From NCBI GenBank assembly GCA_003022725.1, contig PXSQ01000053.1:1-51121 (forward strand): a stretch of 51,121 nt of DNA, in the 5' to 3' direction. This DNA is from Halobacteriales archaeon SW_7_65_23. Its GTDB lineage: Archaea; Halobacteriota; Halobacteria; Halobacteriales; Haloarculaceae. Every line of letters starts with the position of its first letter. The stretch's first letter is position 1. Below the pieces are notes generated by a model. It saw only the letters and a list, made by a program, of their open reading frames with translations, was not told where the DNA came from and made no database searches. A program made the position numbers and the translations under genes. Positions 9,041 through 16,727 of the stretch are shown piece by piece.

Positions 9041-9268
9041 TCAGTCGCGGTTGGTGTCCTGCCAGTCACAGTCCTGGCACTTGTACCCGGTGACGAACTC
9101 CATCGCCGAGGGCATGTATCCGACCGTGATCACGTTGCCGCCGCAGTCTGGACAGTCGCGCTCGGCATCCTCGATCGGCTCCGCGTCCATCACGTCCTCC
9201 CCCTCGATGAGTGCGGCCAGGCGTTTGGGGGTCACCATCCGCCCCTGAACTACGCGGTTGTCTGCCAT
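9041..9268 (-). CDS. Small zinc-ribbon protein (DUF5795-like)
   Basis: 75 aa. Two Cys pairs (CPDCGG and CQDCDW, about residues 39-42 and 64-67) form a zinc ribbon; the N-terminal MADNRVVQGRMVTPKRLAALIEG is characteristic of a conserved haloarchaeal family that I recall as DUF5795. No role is known. It ends convergently 18 bp from the MaoC-like gene. A MITE lies 28 bp upstream of its start and may now form part of its promoter region. Confidence 0.72.
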   Translation of the reverse strand: MADNRVVQGRMVTPKRLAALIEGEDVMDAEPIEDAERDCPDCGGNVITVGYMPSAMEFVTGYKCQDCDWQDTNRD

Positions 9269-9296
9269 ACCCGCACCTGGGTCGCCACACTCCTAA

Positions 9297-9442
9297 TACT
9301 GGTGGCTGTACGTACGTGAAACCTCGAATTGAGAATCCAGGCGGAACGGGTCTGTCTCCGCAGATAGACAGCCAGACGTGATTCAGGTACGCCATGCCGT
9401 CCCAACTCCCGTTGGTCGGGCCATGACATACAGCCACCAGTA
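9297..9442. mobile_element. MITE family 1, composite with a family 3 fragment
   Basis: Ends TACTGGTGGCTGTA / TACAGCCACCAGTA are perfect inverted repeats flanked by TAA direct repeats (9294-9296 and 9443-9445). The left part matches family 1 until the internal TA near 9370, where a family 3 end (GACAGCCAGACGTGA) starts; the family 3 sequence then runs to an ACAGCC word and joins the family 1 right end. This looks like insertion of family 3 into family 1 followed by a deletion between short ACAGCC repeats. Confidence 0.85.
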
Positions 9443-9546
9443 TAAGCGTTCCGTGACTCCGTTATCACGTCCGGGTGTAAAGCTGCCACCGGGCGGCAGT
9501 GAGGCAGGCCGGGTGGAACAGACCCGGACGCAGGCGACGGAACCAG

Positions 9547-12273
9547 CTACTCGTTCAGGAGTGGACGACTCACGTTCAGGCCGAGCGAGCCGGCGCTGAG
9601 GGCCACACCGGCGAGGGTGACCAGCGGGTTCAATATCCCGACTGCGGCGAACGGGAGCACGACCGCGTTGTACAGCAGCGCGAGACCGGTGTTGCGAGCC
9701 ACCCGCTTGCGTGCCGCAGTCGCGAGGTCGAACACCGTCTCGATGGCCGTCAGGTCATCGTCGACGATAGCGAGGTCGGCAGCGTCGGAGGCCAGCGCCG
9801 TCCCGCTCCCGAGCGCGACTCCGAGATCCGCCTGTGCGAGCGCCGGCGCGTCGTTGGTCCCGTCCCCGACCATCGTGACGTGGTCGGAGCCTGCCTGCAG
9901 CGCCCGGACAGTTTCGGTTTTACCGGCCGGTGGAACGCCGGCGAACACATTCCTGACTGCCGAGTGGTCGGCAAAGCGGTCCGCGGACTGCTCGTCGTCG
10001 CCCGTCAGCACGACTGCCTCGACGTCACGGTCAGCCAACCGATCGAGCGTCCGTTGCCACTCCGCACGCGGCTGATCGTCGAGCACGATGAGCCCCTCCG
10101 CGACGCCGTCCTGGCCTACGACGACAGGCAATCGACTCCCTGCACGTTCGCCCTCGACTTGCTCCTCGATACTCTCGGGGAGCTCCCATCCCTCTTCGAC
10201 GAACAGATCCGGATGCCCCACGAGCACCTCCGTGCCGTCGACAGTCCCGCTGACGCCAGTCGCGTGCGTGTCGAAGCTGACGACGTTTGGCGGCCCCGCC
10301 GTCGCTGAGCGATCCGGCTCTGTCCCGCCGTCAGTACGTGCATCGCCAGACGGATCAGTGGTGAAGCTATTCGCGATCGCCTCGGCGGCGGGATGGCTCG
10401 CACGCCGTTCGAGTTCGGCGACGGCGGCGAGCAACTCCGGCGGCGCGTCGGCGTTCACGACACGCATCGTTCCCCGCGTCAGCGTCCCCGTCTTGTCGAA
10501 CACGACCACGTCGGTCTCCCTGATCCGCTCCAGGACGGTTTCGTCGAACACGACGACGCCCTCGGACAGCGCGTCCCGAATGTTCGTCGCCACCGAGAGC
10601 GGTGTAGCCAACCCTACCCCCCACGGAGAGAGGACGAACACGCCGGCAGTAAACGCCAGCACAGCGAGTACGGGACGGTATCCGAGCGCTAGCGTCGCCG
10701 CTGCAGCGGCCAGGCCGCCACCCAGCACGACGGGAACGAGATAGCCCGCGAGCCTGTCGACGCGGCGCTGCAGACCGTGGGTCGCGCTGTGCAGATCCCA
10801 GACCGACTCCGTGAGCCTGTCGATGCTGCTGGTCGCGTCCGGACCGACTTCGACCACAGCCGCCCCCTCGGTGACCACCGACCCGCCGACGACCGGATTC
10901 CCTGGCTCCTTGCGGACCGGGAGCGATTCACCCGTGACGACTGCCTCGTCGATCCGGCAGTGGTCGCCCCGCAGCGTCCCGTCGACGGGGATGCGCTCAC
11001 CCTGCGTGACGAGCACCCGGTCGCCCGGATCGACGTCACCCACTGGAACGGACTCGGAACTCCCGTCGGCGTCCAGCAACCGCGCCTCGCCCACCTGTGA
11101 GACCGTGAGATCGGTCAGCTGCTCGACTGCGCGCTGTTTCATCAGCGACTCGTAGAGGATCGCTGCGACGACTGTCGCGGCGATCACGATCGTCAAATCG
11201 AAGTAGACGTCCAGTCGGCCGGCCAGCAGCGCGACCATCCCGTAGAGGTACGCGCTCGTGATCGTTACCGTAACCAGAAGGTCAGTGTTCGCCGTCCGCG
11301 TCTTCAGGCTGACGTACGCGCCGCGCAACACCGGAAACCCCGAAAAAAAGAGCACGACGCCAGAGACGATGAGAAACAGCGGTAACAACACGACGGTGTC
11401 GGCGACCCCCGTCACCTGATCGAACGGGCCGATCGAAATTCCGAACGTCGAGGACACGTACACCGGGTACAGGACGACCACGTACGGCAACAGCATGAAC
11501 GTCCCGAACACGACGCCGGCGATGTACCGGAACCCGAGCATCTCGTCCATGTCGCGGCGTGCTCGTCGTTCGTTCCGGGTCTCGGCGACCCCAGTGCTAT
11601 CCCCAGTCCGGTCCTCGCTCCCCGGATCCATCGGCGTCGCCTTATACCCGACAGTCGTGAGCCGGGCACACAGCTCCTCAGGCGTGATCGTCTCCGGGTC
11701 GTGATCGACGCGGACAGTTTCCGTGACGTAACTCGCCGAGGCACCGGAGACGCCATCACACCCCGTCGCTCTCGATTCGAGGAACTGCTCGCAGGTCGGA
11801 TTGTGCATCCCGTCGACGTGCAGGAACGTCCGGGTCGTCCCGGGATCGTCGGGACCGCCCGTCGCGCTCCCAGGGCCTGACGACTCCTCATACTGGTGGC
11901 TGTACGTACGTGAAAACTCGAATTGAGAATCCAGGCGGAACGGGTCTGTCTCCGCAGATAGCAGAGACTGGTGAGTAAAAGAATTACAGCCACCAGTATC
12001 AGAGCCCTGATCGGAGGGCTGTGGCGCGCTTTCCTCTTCGGGCCCGACGGGTGCTTCCTCGAGGGTCGCTGCGACCGTTTCACACCCCCGACAGCAGAAG
12101 GTCCCCGTTGACCCCTCCCGTGGCTGTTCGTCGATCACCCCGCCACAGAGCGCACAGTTGTCGGGTGTTCGATACACGGTCCTGCCACCGAGCCGATGGG
12201 TCCGGCTCCTGGAGTAACCCGGAATCTCGCCACCTGGGGAGCGCCCCACCACCGGGACGGTACCCGAGCACAT
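9547..12273 (-). CDS. Heavy-metal (copper-type) P1B ATPase with in-frame MITE insertion
   Basis: 908 aa as read; a GTG at 12177 gives a more family-like start just before YRTPDNCALCGG. Order: Cys-rich N-terminal metal site (CALCGG, CCRGC, residues 40-64); a 37-residue MITE-derived insert (about 92-128); an HMA-like domain where GMxCxxC is GMHNPTC; membrane helices; actuator TGES; SPW at 549-551 where P1B ATPases normally have CPC; phosphorylation motif DKTGTLT (Asp593); HP motif in SHPAAEA; hinge GDGTNDAPAL. The Cys-rich N-terminus recalls FixI/CopA2-like exporters feeding cuproenzymes. All ATPase motifs are intact, so it is probably made, but the lost CPC cysteines raise doubt about metal transport or specificity. 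Confidence 0.88.
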   Translation of the reverse strand: MCSGTVPVVGRSPGGEIPGYSRSRTHRLGGRTVYRTPDNCALCGGVIDEQPREGSTGTFCCRGCETVAATLEEAPVGPEEESAPQPSDQGSDTGGCNSFTHQSLLSAETDPFRLDSQFEFSRTYSHQYEESSGPGSATGGPDDPGTTRTFLHVDGMHNPTCEQFLESRATGCDGVSGASASYVTETVRVDHDPETITPEELCARLTTVGYKATPMDPGSEDRTGDSTGVAETRNERRARRDMDEMLGFRYIAGVVFGTFMLLPYVVVLYPVYVSSTFGISIGPFDQVTGVADTVVLLPLFLIVSGVVLFFSGFPVLRGAYVSLKTRTANTDLLVTVTITSAYLYGMVALLAGRLDVYFDLTIVIAATVVAAILYESLMKQRAVEQLTDLTVSQVGEARLLDADGSSESVPVGDVDPGDRVLVTQGERIPVDGTLRGDHCRIDEAVVTGESLPVRKEPGNPVVGGSVVTEGAAVVEVGPDATSSIDRLTESVWDLHSATHGLQRRVDRLAGYLVPVVLGGGLAAAAATLALGYRPVLAVLAFTAGVFVLSPWGVGLATPLSVATNIRDALSEGVVVFDETVLERIRETDVVVFDKTGTLTRGTMRVVNADAPPELLAAVAELERRASHPAAEAIANSFTTDPSGDARTDGGTEPDRSATAGPPNVVSFDTHATGVSGTVDGTEVLVGHPDLFVEEGWELPESIEEQVEGERAGSRLPVVVGQDGVAEGLIVLDDQPRAEWQRTLDRLADRDVEAVVLTGDDEQSADRFADHSAVRNVFAGVPPAGKTETVRALQAGSDHVTMVGDGTNDAPALAQADLGVALGSGTALASDAADLAIVDDDLTAIETVFDLATAARKRVARNTGLALLYNAVVLPFAAVGILNPLVTLAGVALSAGSLGLNVSRPLLNE
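11891..11998. mobile_element. MITE family 1 inside the P-type ATPase gene
   Basis: 108 bp with 14-bp perfect terminal inverted repeats (TACTGGTGGCTGTA) and TCA target duplications at 11888-11890 and 11999-12001. Element plus one duplication equals 111 bp, exactly 37 codons, and the ATPase frame has no stop inside it. This adds residues DTGGCNSFTHQ... to ...RTYSHQY to a linker between two metal-binding parts. Confidence 0.95.
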
Positions 12274-12369
12274 CCGGGCTCTACTGGCTATCCGTTACAC
12301 GTCGAGCCTCAAAACACTGACTCCCACAATGGCCGGCTATGGGACAGCCGTAGACGGCTCCTGGAAGCG

Positions 12370-13605
12370 CTACTCCGGCGTCGCGCCGAATTCGTCGAGC
12401 GTGGCGTTGATCTCAGTGCGGACGTCCCTGACGAGCGTGCCGTCGAGGTCGAGCCCGAGGGTCCGTATCGCGGCGTTACCGACCTGGTCGCTCTCCTCGG
12501 GTGGCGCGTACACGCCGAGGCGCCACTGATCACGCTGTGCAACACGAAGCGCACTCACGAGCGTGGACTGATCGCCGAGCCGCCGGACCTCGCCGTTTAC
12601 TAGCACCTGGGAGGTCGACTCGGCCATCGACGGCTCCGGCGGCACGTCAAGAATCACCGACTGTGGGTCGACGCCGGCTTCATCCGCGATCTCCCGCTCC
12701 TGACGCCTGATCGTTTCGTGATCGGCGTCCAGAAGCCGGTCCGGGACGGCCTCGTACTCCGCCCACACGCCCCGCTTGTACAGCGCGCGCTCGTCGAGAC
12801 GACGGGCGATCTCGGCGGTTTCCTCGCATTCGCGCAGTGTGACATGGAGGTCGTAATCGTCCATCCGGCGGACTGTCTCTGGGTCCGTGACGCCAGCGTC
12901 CAGCGCGCGCTCGGTTCCGCGCCGGAGCATCGCTTTCGCGATCCGGGCGACGTGGTGCTGGTACACCGTCGGGTTCATCAGCGCCCGCGCCAGCAGCAGG
13001 CTCTCCGCAGTCTGGACGTTGCCTTCGTCGAGGACGAGGTCGCCGTCAACGAAGCGGAGTTCCCGCACCAGTCGCTCGTGGTCGATCGTTCCGTAGGGGA
13101 CGCCGGTGTGGTGGGCGTCCCGGACCAAGTAATCCATCCGGTCGACGTCGAGCTCCCCCGAGACGAGCTGGCCCAACTGCCCCTCGCCCGCAATGAGGCC
13201 AGCGATCCTGTCGGGGTTCAGTCCGTGCTCTGAGAGCACCGTCGCGACTGACCCCGTCCCGATCAGGTCCGCTACCTCGTCGTGGTACTTCCCCGTGTGG
13301 CGGTACAGCAACTCCTCGACGTTGTGGCTGTACGGACAGTGGCCGACGTCGTGCAGCAGCGCCGCCGCGCGCACGCGCTCGGCCTGCTGGCCCTCACTGC
13401 TCAGGTGGTCGAGTGCGCGGTCCGCGAGATGGTACACCCCGAGGCTGTGTTCGAACCTCGTGTGGTTCGCCGACGGGTACACGAGCGTGACAGTGCCGAG
13501 CTGGCTCACCCGCCTGAGTCGCTGTACCGGCGGTGTGTCCAGCAGCGCCTCGGCCACACCGTGGATCTCGATGTGGTCGTGGACGCTGTCCTTGATCGTT
13601 GTCAT
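12370..13605 (-). CDS. HD-domain phosphohydrolase (SAMHD1/dGTPase-like)
   Basis: 411 aa from ATG 13605 (MTTIKDSVHDHIEIHG). Metal-binding residues of the HD fold are visible: RFEHSLGVYHLA, LLHDVGHCPYSHNVE and DRMDYLVRDAHHTG, in the order seen in COG1078 proteins, the dNTPase/SAMHD1 relatives. The family hydrolyses nucleotides, often dNTPs to nucleosides; the substrate here is unknown. The phosphatase-like gene starts 85 bp away on the same strand (downstream neighbour in reverse). No oddities in the catalytic residues. Confidence 0.88.
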   Translation of the reverse strand: MTTIKDSVHDHIEIHGVAEALLDTPPVQRLRRVSQLGTVTLVYPSANHTRFEHSLGVYHLADRALDHLSSEGQQAERVRAAALLHDVGHCPYSHNVEELLYRHTGKYHDEVADLIGTGSVATVLSEHGLNPDRIAGLIAGEGQLGQLVSGELDVDRMDYLVRDAHHTGVPYGTIDHERLVRELRFVDGDLVLDEGNVQTAESLLLARALMNPTVYQHHVARIAKAMLRRGTERALDAGVTDPETVRRMDDYDLHVTLRECEETAEIARRLDERALYKRGVWAEYEAVPDRLLDADHETIRRQEREIADEAGVDPQSVILDVPPEPSMAESTSQVLVNGEVRRLGDQSTLVSALRVAQRDQWRLGVYAPPEESDQVGNAAIRTLGLDLDGTLVRDVRTEINATLDEFGATPE

Positions 13606-13689
13606 TACCCGGAGTTGGGTGCCGACGACTAAAAAAGGCAACATGCCTCCCAGCAGCACGACGTACGCGGCGCACGAGCAGGAGCAGGC

Positions 13690-14259
13690 TCAGTCAGTCC
13701 GGCCCCGTTCGGCGAGCGTCCCGAGGACAGCAAACAGTTCCGATCGGGTCGCATTGCCGGCGTCGACGGCTGCCGTCGGGTCGCGGCCAGTCTCGCGGAC
13801 CGTCTTGACGGCGGCGCTCGGCTCGTAGCCGCGGCTGTAGATCAGCCAGGCGGCCAGCACCTGTCCGGTGCGGCCGACGCCGGCGAGCCCGTGCACGACG
13901 ACCAGACGGCCGGTCTCAACGCTCTCCTCGACGAACGGCAGTATCTCTCCGTCGAGGTGCTCCACGCCAACCAGTTGTTCGTCGGGAACAGGTGCGTGAA
14001 GGACGTTGGGGCTGCCGAACGCTGTCTCGTACTTGTCGAGGTTGGCGCGCTCGTCGGCCAAGTGGCGACCGGCCAGCAGACAACAGACGCGTTCGATCCC
14101 CTGTGACTCCATGAATCCGATCCACTGGTCGAGACAGGTCTCGTGGTCGGCTGCGGAGTGCCAGCCGGGACTGCACGATCCGTAGACGTACTGCTCTTCC
14201 GGGGCGGCGGGGCTGAACCGATGGGCAATCTCCCCTCGGCTGTCGGGCTCTCCCATCAC
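13690..14259 (-). CDS. Dual-specificity phosphatase-like protein lacking the catalytic Cys
   Basis: 189 aa. The C-terminal half has the DSP/PTP P-loop layout, but the loop reads VHGLAGVGRTG instead of HCxxGxxRTG: residue 124 is Gly (codon GGG), confirmed in the nucleotide sequence. The conserved Arg and the following helix (QVLAAWLIYSRGYEP) are intact. An N-terminal domain has GSCSPGWHS, DQWIGFMESQGIERVCCLL. Without the nucleophile it should not dephosphorylate, but a phosphate-binding pseudophosphatase is possible, as in eukaryotic STYX, which has the same Cys-to-Gly change. It could also be a decaying gene or a sequencing error (two base changes would be needed). Confidence 0.8.
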   Translation of the reverse strand: MMGEPDSRGEIAHRFSPAAPEEQYVYGSCSPGWHSAADHETCLDQWIGFMESQGIERVCCLLAGRHLADERANLDKYETAFGSPNVLHAPVPDEQLVGVEHLDGEILPFVEESVETGRLVVVHGLAGVGRTGQVLAAWLIYSRGYEPSAAVKTVRETGRDPTAAVDAGNATRSELFAVLGTLAERGRTD

Positions 14260-14393
14260 TGTCCCTCAGACTATCGATCCCCTTGAGTGTGCGTCCTCGG
14301 TTTTCAATTCTGAGACTCGGCGACCCGAATAAAAGGAGGTCCCTGTGCTCCCAGTTCCCCCAACTCCGTGGGTGCTGCTGCGGTTTCTCGATG

Positions 14394-14636
14394 TTACTCC
14401 GCGTTTTTGCCACCGGGGAGCAGTTCGTCGGTGTTGCCGGAGTACGTGATCGCAATCAGCACGAACGCGATGGCGAACACGATCAGGATTCCGAGCACCT
14501 GCAGGAGCGCCGCGGCCGTGTTCTCGATGGTCGCCCAGGGCACGCTGGCCACAGTTACCAGCCCCATAATGATCAGGAATGCGCCGGCGAGCACACCCAG
14601 GAGCTCGAGTTTGTCGTCGAACGAGTATCCCTTCAT
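14394..14636 (-). CDS. Small two-helix membrane protein
   Basis: 80 aa from ATG 14636 (MKGYSFDDKLELLG). Two hydrophobic helices (about 11-32 and 43-66) joined by a short loop, with a charged tail ending GNTDELLPGGKNAE. No known domain recognised; the composition is normal for this genome. A short gap (about 134 bp) separates it from the phosphatase-like gene on the same strand. Confidence 0.6.
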   Translation of the reverse strand: MKGYSFDDKLELLGVLAGAFLIIMGLVTVASVPWATIENTAAALLQVLGILIVFAIAFVLIAITYSGNTDELLPGGKNAE

Positions 14637-14693
14637 ACACCCTCTCTCGTTGAGCGCCACTGTAAATTGCGTGGTTTCGATCAGCCGGACATA

Positions 14694-14802
14694 TACAGCC
14701 AGACGTGACTCCGTACAGGGCCAGGACAGTCCATCGGCTGTGTCATGGCCCGCACAACGAGATCTGGGACGGCACGGCGTGAGTGAATCACGTCTGGCTG
14801 TA
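14694..14802. mobile_element. MITE family 3, full copy
   Basis: 109 bp bounded by TACAGCCAGACGTGA and its inverted copy, flanked by TA dinucleotides (14692-14693 and 14803-14804). It carries no coding capacity. Related pieces are at 9371-9430, 16438-16506 and 21951-22020. The TA duplication sets it apart from the other families, which duplicate TNA. Confidence 0.85.
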
Positions 14803-14814
14803 TAACCGTCGTCA

Positions 14815-14922
14815 TACTGGTGGCTGTAAATACGTGAAAACTCGAACTGAGAATCCAGGCGGAACGGGTCTGTCTCCGCAGATAGCAGAGACTGGTGAGT
14901 AAAAGAATTACAGCCACCAGTA
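14815..14922. mobile_element. MITE family 1, full copy
   Basis: 108 bp, perfect 14-bp inverted ends and TCA duplications (14812-14814, 14923-14925). It lies 10 bp from the family 3 copy, so the 280 bp between the small membrane protein gene and the tRNA region is almost wholly MITE sequence. Confidence 0.92.
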
Positions 14923-14974
14923 TCAGTTATGGAGCTTCGAAGCCGCGTGAGGTCAACCGACGGGGAAAGTGTAG

Positions 14975-15044
14975 CGGGCCGGGAGGGAGTTGAACCCGAT
15001 GCCAGACCTCGCTGCGCTCGGTCTGCCGTAGTTCAACTCCCTCC
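14975..15044. repeat. Duplicate of the tRNA-Lys 3' end plus inverted T-arm copy
   Basis: Positions 14975-14997 repeat the last 23 bp of the tRNA-Lys gene (15082-15104) in the same orientation. An inverted partner (15031-15044) pairs with 14982-14995 to form a 14-bp stem with a 35-nt loop. A tRNA 3'-end duplication is the usual mark left by integration of a tyrosine-integrase element; no integrase lies between the two copies, so this would be a relic. Confidence 0.75.
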
Positions 15045-15081
15045 GTGGCGTTGTCACTGCTCACAGTCGTTCGCAGGACAA

Positions 15082-15155
15082 CGGGCCGGGAGGGAGTTGA
15101 ACCCCCGACCATCTGGTTAAAAGCCAGACGCTCTGCCTGACTGAGCTACCGGCCC
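15082..15155 (-). tRNA. tRNA-Lys (anticodon TTT)
   Basis: Read on the minus strand it starts GGGCCGGTAGCTCAG, has anticodon loop CTTTTAA with a 5-bp stem (TCTGG/CCAGA), T-arm GGGGGTTCAACTCCC and acceptor pairing GGGCCGG/CCGGCCC with discriminator G. No intron and no encoded CCA. All four arms fold; anticodon UUU specifies lysine. Confidence 0.97.
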
Positions 15156-15218
15156 GCACGTGGAACTGAGTGTGTGCCTGGCTAAGTACTTACGGAAACT
15201 GCCCGGCCACCCACCCGA

Positions 15219-15893
15219 TCACTCTACACCGAACCTGTCGGCCAGCTCGCTGGCGATCACGTCACCCGGCTTCTGTTCAGCCAGGGCAACCCGTCGCCGA
15301 AGATCCGTGTACTGCTCTTCCGGGAGCTCGACTGACAGTTCTCCGAGCGTGATCCCTTGTTGCTCGAGGGCGTCGACGACATTCAGTCCGTCGTCGACCT
15401 GGCTCACGACTGTCCGCACGTCCCGGACGGTCATGTCGTGGTCGATCACAGCCCAGGCGACGCGGAACCGGTCCCGGCCGGACACGCGTGCGATGTGTTT
15501 CGCTGCGGATGGCGCGATGTCGCCTTTCGCGACGTGTGCGCGGATCGGCTTCGGGAGGTCGTGGACGCGTGACCACTTGCGGACGAACGACACGGTGACG
15601 TCCTCGCCAGCCCGTTCTGCGGCCGCCGTGTACGAGCCTTCCCCCCGGACCAGTGCGGCACACGCAGCAGCCCCCCTGAGCATCGCCACGTTGTCGCCGT
15701 GGCCGGCCGTCTGTGCTGCGAACCGGGCGGCCGCCGCGGCCGCACGGTCCAGACTCGCCTCGTCGTCCGGGTCGAACTGCACCGCCTCCCTCGCCCGCTG
15801 GCCCGTCAGGGACGGGTCGCCACGGATGACCGGCTCACCCACCGGCGTCTGGCGCTCTGTCGGAATCGAATCGTCCGGATCTCTGTCACTCAT
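15219..15893 (-). CDS. ParB/KorB-like helix-turn-helix protein (DUF7119-like)
   Basis: 224 aa. The centre (VSFVRKWSRVHDLPKPIRAHVAKGDIAPSAAKHIARV...RFRVAWAVIDHDMTVRDVRTVV) resembles the ParB HTH and following region, without the N-terminal ParB nuclease-like domain. The N-terminal 90 residues are Asp/Ala-rich. I recall it as a conserved haloarchaeal family (DUF7119); its function is unknown. Start ATG 15893; a family 2 MITE begins 24 bp upstream, so promoter elements may lie within the element. Confidence 0.7.
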   Translation of the reverse strand: MSDRDPDDSIPTERQTPVGEPVIRGDPSLTGQRAREAVQFDPDDEASLDRAAAAAARFAAQTAGHGDNVAMLRGAAACAALVRGEGSYTAAAERAGEDVTVSFVRKWSRVHDLPKPIRAHVAKGDIAPSAAKHIARVSGRDRFRVAWAVIDHDMTVRDVRTVVSQVDDGLNVVDALEQQGITLGELSVELPEEQYTDLRRRVALAEQKPGDVIASELADRFGVE

Positions 15894-15916
15894 TGTCGCC
15901 GGTGGTCCCCAACTGA

Positions 15917-16008
15917 TACTGTCGGACGTAACTCTGTGTCACATCGTGACACTCTCCTGGCTGTATTCGCACGGGTGAACGGCTGAACGTGACGCGTGAC
16001 TCCACGAA
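15917..16008. mobile_element. MITE family 2, right end degraded
   Basis: Starts TACTGTCGGACGTAA after a TGA (15914-15916) and follows the family 2 sequence through the internal palindrome GTGTCAC-atc-GTGACAC and on to CTCCACGAA, where it departs from the intact copies at 16544-16651 and 38832-38940. The right inverted end is missing. It overlaps the 3' end of the small acidic gene on the minus strand. Confidence 0.85.
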
Positions 16009-16229
16009 GCGGACACGTAGCGCAGTCCACTGGCGTCTGGCTGGCAATCCACGGTTCGTGCGTGTCCCCATTCGCCGCTGTCGCCCCCTTCGTGTCGCCG
16101 GTCGGACAGGAATTCCCACATTTCGGCACAGCCACACCTGTCCTCGATCCCTTGCAGGTGCTCACTCACGTCGTCTTGCAAGATCTCACCGACCTCCTCG
16201 TCCTCGCCGTCGCTGTCTGATGCTGACAT
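15939..16229 (-). CDS. Small Cys-containing acidic protein with MITE-derived C-terminus
   Basis: 96 aa from ATG 16229 (MSASDSDGEDEEVGEILQ). Conserved-looking part: DDVSEHLQGIEDRCGCAEMWEFLS, a pattern I associate with small haloarchaeal proteins of unknown role. Its last 25 or so residues (from about SWSHASR) are encoded by MITE family 2 sequence, so the native C-terminus has been replaced. A second frame just downstream reads VDCATCPLRG, which may be the original ending; a frameshift before the MITE is therefore possible. Moderate confidence that a protein is made. Confidence 0.5.
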   Translation of the reverse strand: MSASDSDGEDEEVGEILQDDVSEHLQGIEDRCGCAEMWEFLSDRRHEGGDSGEWGHARTVDCQPDASGLRYVSASWSHASRSAVHPCEYSQESVTM

Positions 16230-16437
16230 CGTTGTGCTCTGACCTCGGAACGTCAGGCCGGGCTCACCGGCTCGTTCCCCATCGGTTACCACGGTATGTG
16301 GGTGTCGGACTGTATTAAACTTCCCGAAGATTGCGATGAGCTGCATACGACGTCCGGCTGTATAGAGTACAAATGACGTTCGGTCGTCCGATTCTCATAC
16401 TGGTGGCTGTAATTCGTTTCCTCACCAGTCTCTGCTA

Positions 16438-16506
16438 GACAGCCAGACGTGACTCCGTCCAGTGCCAGGACAGTCCATCGGCTGTGTCATGGCACGTCTG
16501 GCTGTC
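16438..16506. mobile_element. MITE family 3, short copy nested in family 1
   Basis: 69 bp with ends GACAGCCAGACGTG / CACGTCTGGCTGTC and TA on both sides (16436-16437, 16507-16508). It keeps the block GTCCATCGGCTGTGTCATGG of the long copy but lacks about 40 internal bases. The insertion point is the same TA of family 1 used by the fragment at 9371. Confidence 0.9.
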
Positions 16507-16543
16507 TATCTGCGGAGACAGACCCGTTCCGCCTGGATTCTCA

Positions 16544-16651
16544 TACTGTCGGACGTAACTCTGTGTCACATCGTGACACTCTCCTGGCTGTATTCGCACG
16601 GGTGAACGGCTGAACGTGATGCGTGACTCCACGAAATTACGTCCGACAGTA
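16544..16651. mobile_element. MITE family 2, intact copy nested in family 1
   Basis: 108 bp, inverted ends TACTGTCGGACGTAA / TTACGTCCGACAGTA, TCA duplication at 16541-16543 and 16652-16654. The empty site (GGATTCTCAATTCG) is present in the other family 1 copies, so the 3-bp duplication is directly proven. Confidence 0.95.
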
Positions 16652-16727
16652 TCAATTCGAGTTTTCGCGTACCTACAGCCACCAGTATCAACCCATATTC
16701 TAACAAGCTCGCACACATACACGGGGT

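Larger units (their letters stand above)
16398..16687. mobile_element. MITE family 1 copy interrupted by two other MITEs
   Basis: A family 1 element with TCA duplications at 16395-16397 and 16688-16690. Its body is split twice: by a family 3 element at 16438-16506 and a family 2 element at 16544-16651. Removing both inserts and one copy of each duplication restores the uninterrupted family 1 sequence seen at 19371-19478. About 380 bp between the acidic gene and the CPCC gene is essentially all MITE. Confidence 0.95.
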
